Assembly: GCA_038049695.1 (NCBI GenBank)
Contig: CP142457.1
Span: 26,984,501 to 27,048,500 of the forward strand
Length of the DNA stretch: 64,000 nt
Direction of reading: 5' to 3'
From: Cinnamomum chago
Taxonomy: Eukaryota > Streptophyta > Magnoliopsida > Laurales > Lauraceae
Shown piece after piece: positions 34,156-46,600 of this stretch (position 1 is the stretch's first letter; every line of letters starts with the position of its first letter). A program made the translations under genes and the position numbers. The notes under the pieces are model-generated. The model was not told the origin of the DNA and ran no database searches. It saw nothing but the letters and a program-made list of their open reading frames with translations.

Positions 34156-34465
34156 CACAGGAAGGAGATACATTGTGCTGGGAGGGACATGTTACTTCCC
34201 TTTAAATAACGTGAAAGATTTGGATAGATATAGAGGGCTTCTAATTACACTAGCAAATGGCCATGGGCAAATTATAAAAAGGGGTATACGAAGCGGATGA
34301 TATCGAAGCATTGGCTGAATCATGTGGGAATAGAAGGGAATGAAGTAGCTCATAAATTAGCAAAGCATGCCCAATATGTGAATGATATGATAGTTTCGTG
34401 GCACTCCAACCCAGACCTAATTAAGCAGTATGTAAATGTTGATGCGATGTTGGATTCTTAATAAA
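34156..34465 (+). pseudogene. RNase H-like remnant, copy 2
   Basis: An open run reads KHWLNHVGIEGNEVAHKLAK and then HAQYVNDMIVSWHSNPDLIK, ending at a TAA near 34458. This is the better-preserved paralog of 21837-22165. The EGN.VAHKLAK signature fits plant RNase H-like domains. Whether it came from a LINE or a cellular gene cannot be told. Confidence 0.5.
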
Positions 34466-35898
34466 AATTTAGAGAGACTTCTTATAAAAATCGTTCATAC
34501 AATAAACGATTGTGTGAAATGACATTTTTACATCTTTTTTAAAAAAAAAAAAAAGAAAAGAAAAGAAAAAAGAAAAAAAAGCAATAAAGAGGATATCACA
34601 TGGAATCTTGCTTTCCCAAAGATGCAAGGAAAATGACGTTTCAAGAGCTAGAAAAAAGGCAAATATAAGCAACATTCTATTGGTGTAGGATATCTTACCA
34701 GTGAGTATTATGCCATTTCCTATAAATGTGGGATATCACATAGTATGAAGGCAAAATTTTCATTTTCACACCTCATTTATTATATTAACCATTATGCGGG
34801 GATTTTTAAAATAACTGACGTACAAAGGCAAAAATTTAAGTCTTGGGGCACACTACCGTTTAAACACCTTATAGGGTCTGTTTGTGCAAACACCTTTACA
34901 TCCGAAATGGGATGCGAACAACCCAGTAGATTTTTCTCCTTGTTTGGTGCAGTGCTAAAACCCCTACACTTTCTGCCTTCTTAGTTCTTACATTGTGTTT
35001 CCTCGATAGAAAGGATCTGAATTTCTCATCTAACCAATAGGAAATCCAAAGCCGCGGATGTGGAAACTCGGTTTACTCTTCCACGGCTCTGCACAAAAAG
35101 ACCAATAAAGTCTCACGTTTTCATCTTGCAAAGTAGTGTTTCAATCAACTGAGTCATATACAACTGATGAATGTGTTTCACATGCTCCAAGCATGGATTC
35201 TGTTGTATATCGAGTAGATTAGAAGGAGTAATTTAGAGGATAGGCCTTCTCTATAAAAAAAAGGGCATGTTAGTTTAGAAGAACTGAGAGATTTCTTGTT
35301 TTGGAGAATTCTGAAAATTTTAAAAGATTCTCCCTAAAGTAGAATTCCAGGTGCCCAATCCGCCTCTAGCATTTGAAATGTTGGAATTAAAGGAATTCAT
35401 AAGGATAAAAGTGTCTTTTTATGTGGTTTGAGATTTTGAATTCTTGCAACAAACAGTGCATTTAAAATGCTCAAGAGATAAGATGTCGTATCATGTTATA
35501 AATCCTCAACAAATCCAAATCCGTGTCTTAGAAATTCCTTTAGCCAAACAGGCCCAAAAGTGTTCTCTTTTTCGTTTTGGTGGTGCAAAGGCCCGTCATA
35601 ACTCCAGAAGCAAATGACGAAAGGAAGACCATTTCACATGAAAACTTAGGGGAATTTTACCCTCTAACCTAGACAAATTATAGGTCAACGCAGTCAACTC
35701 CACAATGGAGCTCACTTATTAAAAAAATATGAACAACTCAAAATGAGCATACTCACGGTGTATAGGATGTCCTTAAAATGCATTTCAAGAAGAGTTGGCC
35801 AAACCATTAGCTCGACCATAAAATGAATGAGTGATTAATAAATATTTTTTATCACATTATTCATCATTTGGCTGATTTCACAGTGGAATCAACTTTTC
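34466..35898. other. Intergenic, duplicate of 22166-23612, no gene seen
   Basis: Same landmarks as copy 1 with scattered substitutions and small indels. No credible gene. Confidence 0.4.
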
Positions 35899-36960
35899 AC
35901 CATCATCATCATCAAAGCCGTGTCCCAATTATGTCCGGGTCAACTACATAAATTATGTTTCTCCATTCTGATCTATCTTTAGGCAGATCTTTAGATAAGT
36001 TACACTTCTTCATATTTATTTTTACTATTTTTTACTATATCCATCCACATCCTTTTTCGCCTACCCCTTCTCTTTGGCTAATCAACAACTTTCAAAGCTA
36101 GACTTTTCCTTACCGGTACTGTTGTCGGCCTACGTTGGACATGTCAAAACCATCTCAAACAGGTTTCTCTAATTTTATTCCCCTTATTACTACCCCTAAA
36201 TGCTCTAAAAAATGTTCATTTCTAATTTTATCCTCCCTAGTTTAATCATGCATCTACCTCAACATTCTCATCTCTGCTACGTCCATTTTGTGTATATGTT
36301 GCTTCTTGATTGGCCAACAATCTGCTTCATAGGTCATAGCTGGTCTAATCGTTGTTCTATAAGATTTTTCGTTTGATCTTGTTGGCATTTATTAGTCACA
36401 AAGCACTCTAAAAGCAACTCTCCACTTCAACCATCCCGCTTTTATCATATTTTTTACATCTTCATCAATCTCCCCATCCTTACTAATTGTAGAGCCAAGG
36501 AAATGAAAAGACTCACTTTGTGGTATTTCATGGTCTTCAATTCTCATAGCAGTTTCAACTCTTTCTACATGCCCATTTAAGTTACAATCCATAAATGTTG
36601 TCTTTGTACGGCTTATTTTAAAGCATTTAGTTTCTAAAACCTCCCGCCATCTCTCAAATAATGCATTCACGTCATCTCTTGATTTATCTACAAATACTAT
36701 ATCATTTGAAATAACATATACCAAGGTACCTCTTCTTAAATATGAATAGTTAATTCATTCATAATCAGTGCAAAGAGATAAGGGCTTAGGCTAATCATTG
36801 ATACAAGCCTATGGTCACTAAGAACTCTCATATCTCTCAATAAGTAGTTCTTACACTCGTTACTGCTCTCTCATACATGTCTTTAATAATTCCAATAGCC
36901 CTTTATTTAAAACTCATTAAATTAAATCTCTAGGTACCTTGTCGTGAGTTTTTCCCTCTT
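35899..36960 (-). mobile_element. RTE-type LINE fragment, copy 2
   Basis: Duplicate of 23613-24690. Minus-strand codons at 36392-36724 read SNDIVFVDKSRDDVNALFER and FLGSTISKDGEIDEDVKNMI. Since both copies share the truncation and the CAT tail, the insertion predates the segmental duplication. Confidence 0.75.
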
Positions 36961-37189
36961 CACTCGAACTTTTATTAGAGTAAAATTTTAGGAGATTGAA
37001 TAAACAGTAAGGCCTTTTTGAACTGCTAAAATTTGTAAAATAGAAGGCCCCAATGTGGTGTTTCACTTCTTCAACGTAGGACTTTCAAAAGCTCTTGGGT
37101 TTTCAATTCCACACTCTCTCTTCAGGGTTAGGAATTGGTGCAATTCAAAGCATGTCCACGCCATTAAAAAAGGCATGTTGAGAGCATGG

Positions 37190-37440
37190 CTCCTTACCTA
37201 AGTGGTAAGGCATGGCGGTTCTCACCTGGCCGCCAAGGGTTCGAACCCTAGGTACATTGCCTCTTTCCTCGTGTGCAGGCTCCCTTCCCACTTATGTTAG
37301 CTTTCTTCTCACATGTGAGCCCCTATTTTCCCACGTGAGTATGCTATCTTTATGTATGTGTGGCCTCTCTCTTTGGACCCAGCCCACTTTGCTAGGACAC
37401 CAAAACTAAAAGGCGTGTCCAAGAGCAACCTCGGGAAAAA
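37190..37440 (+). mobile_element. tRNA-derived SINE, copy 2
   Basis: Duplicate of 24904-25170 with TGGCTCCTTACCTAAGTGG and GGGTTCGAACCC. The extra C in the A-box region relative to copy 1 is the kind of single change expected since duplication. Confidence 0.65.
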
Positions 37441-38409
37441 AAACGGATAATAGTACTACCAAACTTCAAAACTGATAAGATAGTTGGTTGAACACATGGA
37501 TTCGGGTCAGTTTGGCAACTCTACTAATAGAGTCAAGTGATGTAAAGTTGATTTTGAAGAAAGAATAAAATATAAGTGGGTTATGACGATATTTTGTTTT
37601 TTAGTTGTTTGTTCTAGAATCTTTTTTACTTTTTGTATGAAAAGTTGAGTTTTTTTGTATTTTGTGGATAATGGTAGTTTTTTTACTTTTGTTTAAAAAA
37701 GATGGAGAGAGTTTTGAATTAAAGTGTTTTTTATGTGACATCATCTTGTCTAAAAAATAGAGGCTTTACTTGATTTTTACTATGCTCGTAAAGTGTCAAT
37801 CTAGTTAGGGTGCGTTTGGTAAGGGCCACGGAAGACACGGCACCACTGTCCTACCACTCTAGGTAGGAAGTCTGGATCCTATATATCAAGGAAAAACCAC
37901 ACCTAAAAAAATGCTCTAGGTGTGGCAAGGCCCGTTTCCATGGAATATGGCGCTTCACAAACAATTCCTTACTGTGAAAACCAAGCCCGCGTTAGGGTCC
38001 CACATCTTCTTCTTCAATTCATATTCCACAAATCCACCGCCAGAAGACACGACTAGGAGGATCCGACAATTAGAGTAAATCCAAGGATTGAAACAATTGT
38101 GGACACGCTTGAACCTCCACCGTCAAAGTCCACAAAATGACGGGAATTAAAAAAAAAAAAGTACATGTAGAGACAGAAATGCCATCAGCAGTGAGGATGG
38201 ATTTCCTCTTCCCGCCAAGAAAGCCGTTGATGATATCCTTGCTAGAGCAAAGAAGCAACAAGCAAGCATGAAGGAAAAAGGTTAAAAATATATTTGGATG
38301 GACACATCACACATGGTTCCAATTCCACCAAAATTCAAATAAACCTTCCTTCAAATAAAAATATTGTAAAAGGTTCAACCCGTAGCACATCATTCACTGC
38401 AAAAATTCT

Positions 38410-38665
38410 GACTGTAGTTGGTCGGATGCATCCATCTCTTTGTGATGACTACCCTAAAAGGCACTAAGTACGATTGGTATTCTACGCTTCCTTGAAACTC
38501 CATTCTAAGTTGGTCCATGCTCGAGAGGTTCCTTTTGAATGTTGTGTCACTTGATAATTTTCAGGAATGGTTGTGTAGTTTGGATCATCCTTTGTAAGTT
38601 ATTTTTTCTTTAATTAATAGATATTTGATTTATCAAAAAACTATAAAAAAAAAAAAAAAAAAAAA
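38410..38665 (+). mobile_element. L1-type LINE 3' end fragment, copy 2
   Basis: Duplicate of 26130-26371. It ends ACTATA and a run of about 20 A's. Confidence 0.5.
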
Positions 38666-39186
38666 CATATTCCCAATATCTGATCCACTGATGGGAGTTG
38701 GACAGGAAGAATGAATGGATTTGTGTCAATTGGACAATAGATACGATCTTACTTCAAGTTCTGAAATAGAAAATCACAGTGAATTACTTAAAATCATCAA
38801 ATCAATGAACACAAGTACAAACATCAAAGTGCAATATTCAAATCCTAAATCCATAGCGTCGACAATATCAATTTATTTACAAATAAGTACAAGTCTACAT
38901 AACATCAGAACCAACAATTTCCTTTTGAATAGAGCCAACAGAAATCACTATGTTCCACATTTATGTACAAACGTAACATACAGAGAGCCTCCCAACCTAT
39001 CACACGACCACACATTCCTTCAGTGTTACCTGTCGCTGTAGGGTTCACACCTTAACCAATGCAATGATATCCAGATAATAGAGAAAGGAGGATAAGTTGT
39101 AGAAGCAGCAAAGTCTTTCATACCTATCTACATTATGTATAGGGGTATCTAACACAGAACGCAAATGCTTATCTAGCCTTCACTTC
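38666..39186 (-). other. LCAT4 3' UTR / downstream flank
   Basis: Sequence just beyond the LCAT4 stop on the minus strand. Most of it (to 39174) is duplicated at 26430-26886. A poly-A signal cannot be chosen from several A/T-rich candidates. Confidence 0.45.
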
Positions 39187-39606
39187 TCAGCCACTCGTTG
39201 TAACACTAACTGCCCTCAATTCGACGTGCTGCTTTCCTTCACTCCGAGGATGAACAACAATGGTAGCATGAGTCTCTGCATACGGTTGATCCTTCTTCAC
39301 ATGAGCAACCGATACAGAACCCACCAAAGCTGTCTGTTCAGCAGCAGCCTTGCCTTGCTCGTCAGTATCGCCTGAAATGATCTCCCAGTCTTCATTCAGG
39401 GCATTTACTGTGATTCCTCGATCTCGATGTGTTTCAATGTCAAATGCAGTGGGTAGGATCACATAGTCGTTTAGAGGATTGTAGAATGGATCTGGTTCTC
39501 CTGCCTTTAACCAATGCTTGAGTAAGCGGAATACATGAGGGTCACAGACAATCCCTCGGTGATCACCGGGAACTCCGACTCTAGCCTCTGCACGAAGCCA
39601 ATCTGC
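39187..39606 (-). CDS. LCAT4: LCAT4 exon 11 (catalytic His, stop)
   Basis: Acceptor CTTTCAG|GCAGAT. Reads ADWLRAEARVGVPGDHRGIV, with the catalytic His, then EPDPFYNPLNDYVILPTAFD and a C-terminal tail EGKQHVELRAVSVTTSG before the stop. Confidence 0.94.
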   Translation of the reverse strand, partial: ADWLRAEARVGVPGDHRGIVCDPHVFRLLKHWLKAGEPDPFYNPLNDYVILPTAFDIETHRDRGITVNALNEDWEIISGDTDEQGKAAAEQTALVGSVSVAHVKKDQPYAETHATIVVHPRSEGKQHVELRAVSVTTSG

Positions 39607-42600
39607 CTGAAAGAAGGAAAGGTCCAAAAGCAAAATACTGATTAAGAAAAACATTTCATGTTATATGGACACGTTTTATTATTTCTGACAGGGGCTTATG
39701 CAAAAAGAGAGTGAGAGTGACATGTGATAGTCATGGTGAAAGATCCTGGGATTGGTATATAATGCAGTTAACTGTCAATTTTCTGCAGACAGAAGGTTCC
39801 ACTCTTCCCAAAGGAAATGAAATGAGATCCATGTAGATCTCCACCTCTAGCAATGCCTTCACCTCTCCCCTTTCTCCAGAAACCGAGTTAGAAACGCAGA
39901 ATGTGCCCTATATAATCCAAGCTATACAGAGCAATTTTGGTTCATGATGCTGTGATCGCAAACCATAAAGCAGCATAAAAAAACAAACTGCCATTTTATC
40001 CCAAAACCAGGGTGGCATTATGCATCCTGAATGAACTACAGGCAAGACCAGCGTGCCCATGCCTCTTTTTTTTTTTTTTGAATGACAACGAGAACTTTCA
40101 TTAAAATCTAAACAGTACAAGAGACCTGCCCATGCAATTTGAGACACCCAAACATAACCTTATGGCATGTTTGGATCCATGATGCCCGCATACTTGTACA
40201 AGACCAACGTATCTGTATTGGACCAATACAACACTTGTACTGGTATTTGATACTGCACCAATACTTCTAGGGAACAAGTTTAACTTTTATAACTTATAAA
40301 GTCATTTATTTCATATAGTTCTTTTAATATTTTTACTTCTCACCATAAAAAATGCTAGAAAGGGACGAAAGCAATGATAATTTCATTGATTCGAAAGTGA
40401 TCTAAATTAAAAAAATAGGACACCTGCATCCGTTTTTGTGTCCTAGATTTTCAAAAGTGTGGAGTCGTATCCCTGATCTCCGTATCAGTTTTCGTATCCA
40501 TATTAGTATCTGGAAATCATAGGTTTGGATGCCCTTTTAAAAAAAACTGGTTTGGATGTCTTTTGTAGCAGAAGGATGGCTTCCTGCCCACTCACGATCC
40601 ATTCGTTTCATGTTCTACCTCGACAGAAAAGGAACAAGAGCTAATGCAGTTACTCGTTAGTGTAACAACTCAAAAGCCATTTCCCATCAAGCTGATTCAC
40701 TAGCAAGTTTGAAAACATCATGAGAGTGTAATGCAAGGTACCCCTAAATAATTAGATAGAGATGGTGCCCAATAAAAGTTTACTAGTGGTAACTGTCCAA
40801 CAGAAAAAATCTTCCCTTGCACTAAAAGCCATCATCTTATGTTTTTCGCACAACCCTTTTTGTTAGTCCATGTACTCTTGGAATAAAATTATCTCATGTT
40901 GCTGTCAATATGGTGCTAATGGCGGAATGACAGATAACACCTGATTTAAAATGTGCGGAGCCCAATTTAATTGATCCAACTCGCTCATATCATATGCCTC
41001 AATTTGTAGGCAATGACCAAAATTTCAATTGGACAGAGTGAAATACGCTGTTGGATGATCAAGTGTGGCCACTCAAAAAAATAATAATAACAATAAGATC
41101 AAGTGTGAAATACATAGTAACGTTTCCTACACATGATCAAATCCAATGATGTACACAGCGTTCTGTCAAGAGAGAAATTCATGCCAGTTTCTACAAAGAG
41201 ATCTGTGTGATGAGTGGTTTGATCATGCAAAAGTGGGGCCAATATAGGTCATATCAGGCTTTACCTATTAGCATCAAACTGACAGCAGCACAGAATCATC
41301 TCTCTTATCCAAGATCTGATATCCAATATCTCTAAACTAGATCTATCCTTTTTCACCTTGCCTTTCTCAGTTGCCTGGCAATTCCAACCACTATCATTTG
41401 TCATTTTAATAGCCTTTTGTTTCTTTTAACTTCTCAACATTTGTTGCGACTTTTCATTGATTATTCGCTGTTCACACATTGGTTTCAACAGTGACAATGT
41501 AATCAATTTGGCTAAGTGAGGTCTTCAATTGGAGCAACTTTTCACAACTTGTCATCATCTGTTTCCCCCATTTCTTTTTAATTGATTCAACTTGCCCATA
41601 TCAAACACCTCCCAATTTGTAGGCACCAGCCCAAATTTCATTCAATTGCAGTGAAACATGCTGCTGGATTGATCAAGTGTGAAATACATATTTAGGTTTT
41701 CTACAAATGATCAATCTATGTATGAAGAGCTTTGTACGGGGTGGGCTTTGATCATGTAAAAGTGGGCCCCAAATAAGTCATGAGGGAAATAGCTGTTGTT
41801 AGCACCATACAGAGTACAGACAGCAGCATGGAATCATTTCTCTTATTCTAGATCTGATTCAATATCTCTACTCTAGATATATCCTTTTTCACCTTTCCTT
41901 TCTCGGGTTGTCCCACACAATTCCAACTACTATTATTTGACATTTTAATAACATATTTTTAACTTCTCAACATTTTTTTCAACTTTTCATCAATTGTTCA
42001 CTGTTCACAAATTGATTTCAACGGTGACTTGTTGGAATCAATTCAGCTAGGTGATTCTTCTATTGGACCAACTTTTCATGATCGTCCCCAATTGTTTCCC
42101 CTTTTTTTCTTTTTGAGAAAAGCATCTATCACTGGGAAGCATTGCATGAGAGCTAAGGTGATGTCTTCCACTTTTAAATAAACACTATGTATGTCCCCAA
42201 TCCAATGATTCACATCAAATCTCAAGGAAAAGTGTTTTTACCCATGCAACGAATCCCATTTACCAGTGAATCATAGGATTCAGGTGTGAATCTACAACTC
42301 AATACTTTTTTATCAAATATTATGATTCGGACGATTCATTTAAGTAGGAACAACAACAACCAAGAGGTTGATATTAGTGATTTAAGTTATTTATTTATTT
42401 TTGTACAATTTCTAATTTTAAAGGTTATCTAGTAATAAATGAAACCTCTTAATAATCTTTGCAATACATACGGAATAGGCATATACTTGAGCATTCGATT
42501 GTAACTATGGGTTTTGACCTGTAATCATTCTTTTAACTCTCTTCTGATTTTTTTTTTATTAACCCTCTTTTAACTTAAGGAGACATTCTAACCATGTAAA

Positions 42601-43603
42601 GTTGATTATCTAGGTTTATTTTTAGTTTTTTTTATCTAAAATTAACAAAGAAACCACTACAACTTGTTTATTTTTCTTAGTAACATTGGAATAAACATAT
42701 TGAATGATTCACAGATTATTTATGATACATTAAATATGTCAATAATTTTTTTCATATGATTGTATCCCAGTCTTATTTGTCACTATATTGATATTGTTAT
42801 CAATAGAAAATGGATGAATTACAAATAACTACTCTTTCTCTCTGTTTTTAAACTTTAATATTTTTTTTACCTTTTATCAGAAAAAGAAAATATCCTTTGA
42901 CTCATGGGTTCAAAATAGCGCTACGTAGCGGCCGCATTATCAACCGTCGCAGTTGAGGCCGCTACACTATTTTGAAAATAGCGGCGCTACAGTCTAAAAC
43001 TTAATAGAGCCAATAAATTCTAATTAAAACATTATTTTTCCTATTTCTTCTCCTCAATAGCCTTCCCTAAACTTGTCTCTATCCTTGTACAGTTTCAAAT
43101 CTCACACACACGCACGCACGCACGCACGCACACGTGCACGCGCACTCGCACGCACGCGCACACACGCGCGTTTTCTTCCATTGGCCGCTACTGCTATTTT
43201 GATCGTTGCTTTGGCTCAAACGGTTCGATTCATCCTCTTAAAAGATTTGACATACGACTGATTTTCAGAACAATGACCATCAGCTATATCTATAACCCTC
43301 ATCTTAAAGATCAACAACTATTAAAGCTTATATCTAAAAATGGTGGGTAATCAAAAGAGAAGATCCTGAGAAGATGACAAACCTTGGCTGATTCTACTGG
43401 AACTGTCCCATCACCATCAACATATATGTATTTAGCCTGAAAGCATCCAGTAAAACACAGGATGTGACAACTGTGAGGAGAAAAAGAAAAGGGCACATTA
43501 TGCATAAATATAGTTGTCACCATCAACAGTACGTAGAATGAAAGCATCCAATATCACTGTAGACGTAAAAGTTAAAGGAGGGAAAACAAAACAGAGAATA
43601 TAT

Positions 43604-43652
<49 letters not shown>

Positions 43653-46600
43653 ACTATGGCCTAAGGACTATAGGATTTTATGAAAAATCAAAAGAGCAAT
43701 GCAGGGTTTTTCCCCTCACTTGGATTCCTTTACTACCAAATTTCTGCCTGAAGACTGATAGTGTGGTTTGTGATAGAAATTAATAAGAGTAAAGGTCTGA
43801 TGGGTTTCTTTTTTTTCCACACGGAGTCTTAACAGGCCAATAATGGGCAGGTTCAGGCCATGTGCTAAAAAAAGCAGGGCTGCGGCAATCATTTTAGTGA
43901 AAAATAGAAAAACTCAATCAAAAGCTTAAAGTGCCCTATCACATTCTTGTGCTGAAGTGAGTCGCTTAGATCCATCCTTATGCTGAATGTCGGCAGCAAA
44001 GAAAAGCCAAGAATATAAGTACATGTGAAAGAGATGCTAAGGCTGATGTGTGGAGGAACAAGGATAGAATTAAGATCATAGAAGAAAATCTATGGTTGGC
44101 CCTTATTATTGAGTGTCAAGGACTCTTGTTTGAGATGGTCTGTGCACGTACAAAGAAAATAACAAAGTATTGAAGCATTGAACTTGTTCAAGAACAAAGG
44201 GTAGGGGAAGACATAAAACCACAGAAGGAACAAGACAAGAGATGCTAAATTGTGGAGTTACAGAGGACATGGCTTTAAATAGGGTTCAATAGATAGAACT
44301 CACAAAGCAAACCTCCAGAAAGAGGGGATAAGGCTTTGATGATGATGATGAACTATATTGAAAAGAGTATAGCGTAGCGATAGCTAAAAGCACAGCTACA
44401 AATTATCAAGATGTCAATATAACAAGAAAATCCAATAAAGCAATTAACACTCCAGAACATTTTATCCATTGAGATAATGGATAAGCTGTACAATGCATCT
44501 CAAAACAGAAAGCATCATTTCTCTAAAAAAACTGCTTTAAAGCCCCCTGACTCTGTTAGTGTTAGATACTCTCTGCCTTCATATTGATCGCATTGACAGC
44601 AGAACGGACCCGGGGCGGGGGGGTTGGGTGGGTGATGTTTTGGATCTCCTTCAGCCCATGGCAAAGCTTCTTTTTCTTTTTTCACTGCTACTGCCTTTGC
44701 TCATAAGTTTTCTACAGAAAGTTGCAAACAGACAAAAGACGGTAGCACAGTTGGAAGGTGCTCATAGTCGCAACGCTGAGGTTGCAGGTTTGAGTCATGT
44801 ACCATTCAAAAAAGGAAAAAAGAAAAAAGTTACAAATACCAAGCAGCCAACAGTCGTGGAATTACAAACACCTAACTGAACTGAGAGCAAATGCTGCAAA
44901 ATCATCAACATCCCCTAGTACGCCTAAAATGTCAGATGGTCCATGTTTCTTTAATGAGTTTTGTAAGCTTCCGATCACACAAAAGTGGAGCTATGAATTC
45001 ATCGGCCTTCAGTCATCTTGATTTAGTGATTGCTCCTCGATCTTCATTAATATGAAAGAAACCTATTCCATGCAACTCTTTTGTTCCAAATGACCAATTA
45101 ACCAAAATGAGACTTATTATCATTAGTCAAAGCATCAATGTAGAAGAAATCCCATCTGGTATAGGAAATCATTGTCAAACCCATCTAATGTGGGTACGCA
45201 CAACAGAATCTCATTTTGGAGATCAGAACGGGAACCATCGAGTGTTAGAAATCAGTGCATAGCCCATCTAACATTGGAAATCACAATAGGCCATCTAATG
45301 TTGGCAACTGTGATGGCTAATTTTGGCACCTAAAAGTGTTGTTGATAAGGTGGGACACACCTAATGCTGCTAATCATGGACCATGAAATGCTTGCAAAAA
45401 AATTCTTCAAGAATATATATTGAATCCAAAGAAGCTAAAATTCACATAAACTCAAGCACACAATGTATTAGTCGTGGCAGGACCCCATCTATTGCTGATA
45501 ATAAGTATGGGATCTGTGAAATGGCAGGGTTCTATATTTACGATCTAAAACACTCAATTGATTATGGTTTTTCATTAAGAAATTGCTGTCTTGTACAAAA
45601 TTACCCAACCTACCATGCGGATACACCACAGAGACATGTAGGTGTTAGAATCTAATCTACCAAGGAAAAAAAAAACCTTACAGTCATGAATAGATTATGA
45701 ACTACATTTCTGACCTATCCATTGATAAAACAAACTTTTCTAGAATATGATGGATCCACGCACACAGATGACACATATTACTTCTCTCAAGCATGGATTA
45801 AAATAGCGGCCGCTACGTCGGGCGTAATGGTCTTCACCGATACGCTAAATAGTATTTAGCGTTGTTCACATCCGTAGCGGCCGCTACGAGGCCACTACGG
45901 GGTGTGAAATTTTCCTACTTTTCAAAAAATTTCAAAATATATAATGATGCTTATTTCTTTTCTTTTTCTCTCCAAATAACATTTTTATGCAACTCTTCTA
46001 CCCTTTTATGCTTAAAAGAACACCAAAAAGCACACGATCTCGCCAAGTTATAGTGGATATGGAGAGTTCTTCTCAAGGTTTCACAAATATACAGGACCTC
46101 ATACAATGAGGGGACCGCTATGCCCCCCTTACCTCAGTTACTTTTGCAAAAAAAAGAACATTCTCTCTCATTTTCCAATATTCTAGATTTTCTACAAAAA
46201 TTTTCAGATTTTTTTGACGATTTTTTCAAATCGCACCGTTACGTAGCGTTTTGGCGGAGGGCCGCTACCGCTATTTTCATCCTTGCTCTCAAGATTTCCA
46301 CTAAGACATCAAAAAACGACACATAACATTTCAACTAGGTTTAAACTGAAATAAATTGCTTGAAGGAACATACTAAATTGGAAGCACATCATCACAACAA
46401 CAATCTTATAATTTAGTAAAAAAAGAATAACCTCCAATGATAATAGTTGTTGTAGGTCTGAAACAGGTTGTTGCTCACACCCGTAACTGCAGAGAAATAA
46501 CAAATATCAAAGATTCAGAAGTAGCCTAACACAGACAAAGATTTACAAATGCAAAATGCTGACTAGATGTACTTTCACAAGTTCATGTACTATAGTTTAA

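Larger units (their letters stand above)
26883..39174. repeat. Tandem segmental duplication, copy 2
   Basis: Second copy, in direct orientation, of the unit at 16615-26886. Its left part repeats NAL1 3' UTR (AGCAGAACTGTAAATTCCAT), and its right part runs into the LCAT4 3' end. It is longer because of a hAT insertion (27170-27669), a block at 27790-28410 missing from copy 1, an extra kinase gene segment, a Harbinger-like element (32233-33247) and a SINE (33950-34139). Confidence 0.9.

Noticed and set aside
43102-43170. CRISPR-like or regularly spaced repeats
   Set aside because: This is a CA/CG microsatellite; no spacer-repeat arrays occur anywhere in the window, as expected for a plant nuclear genome.
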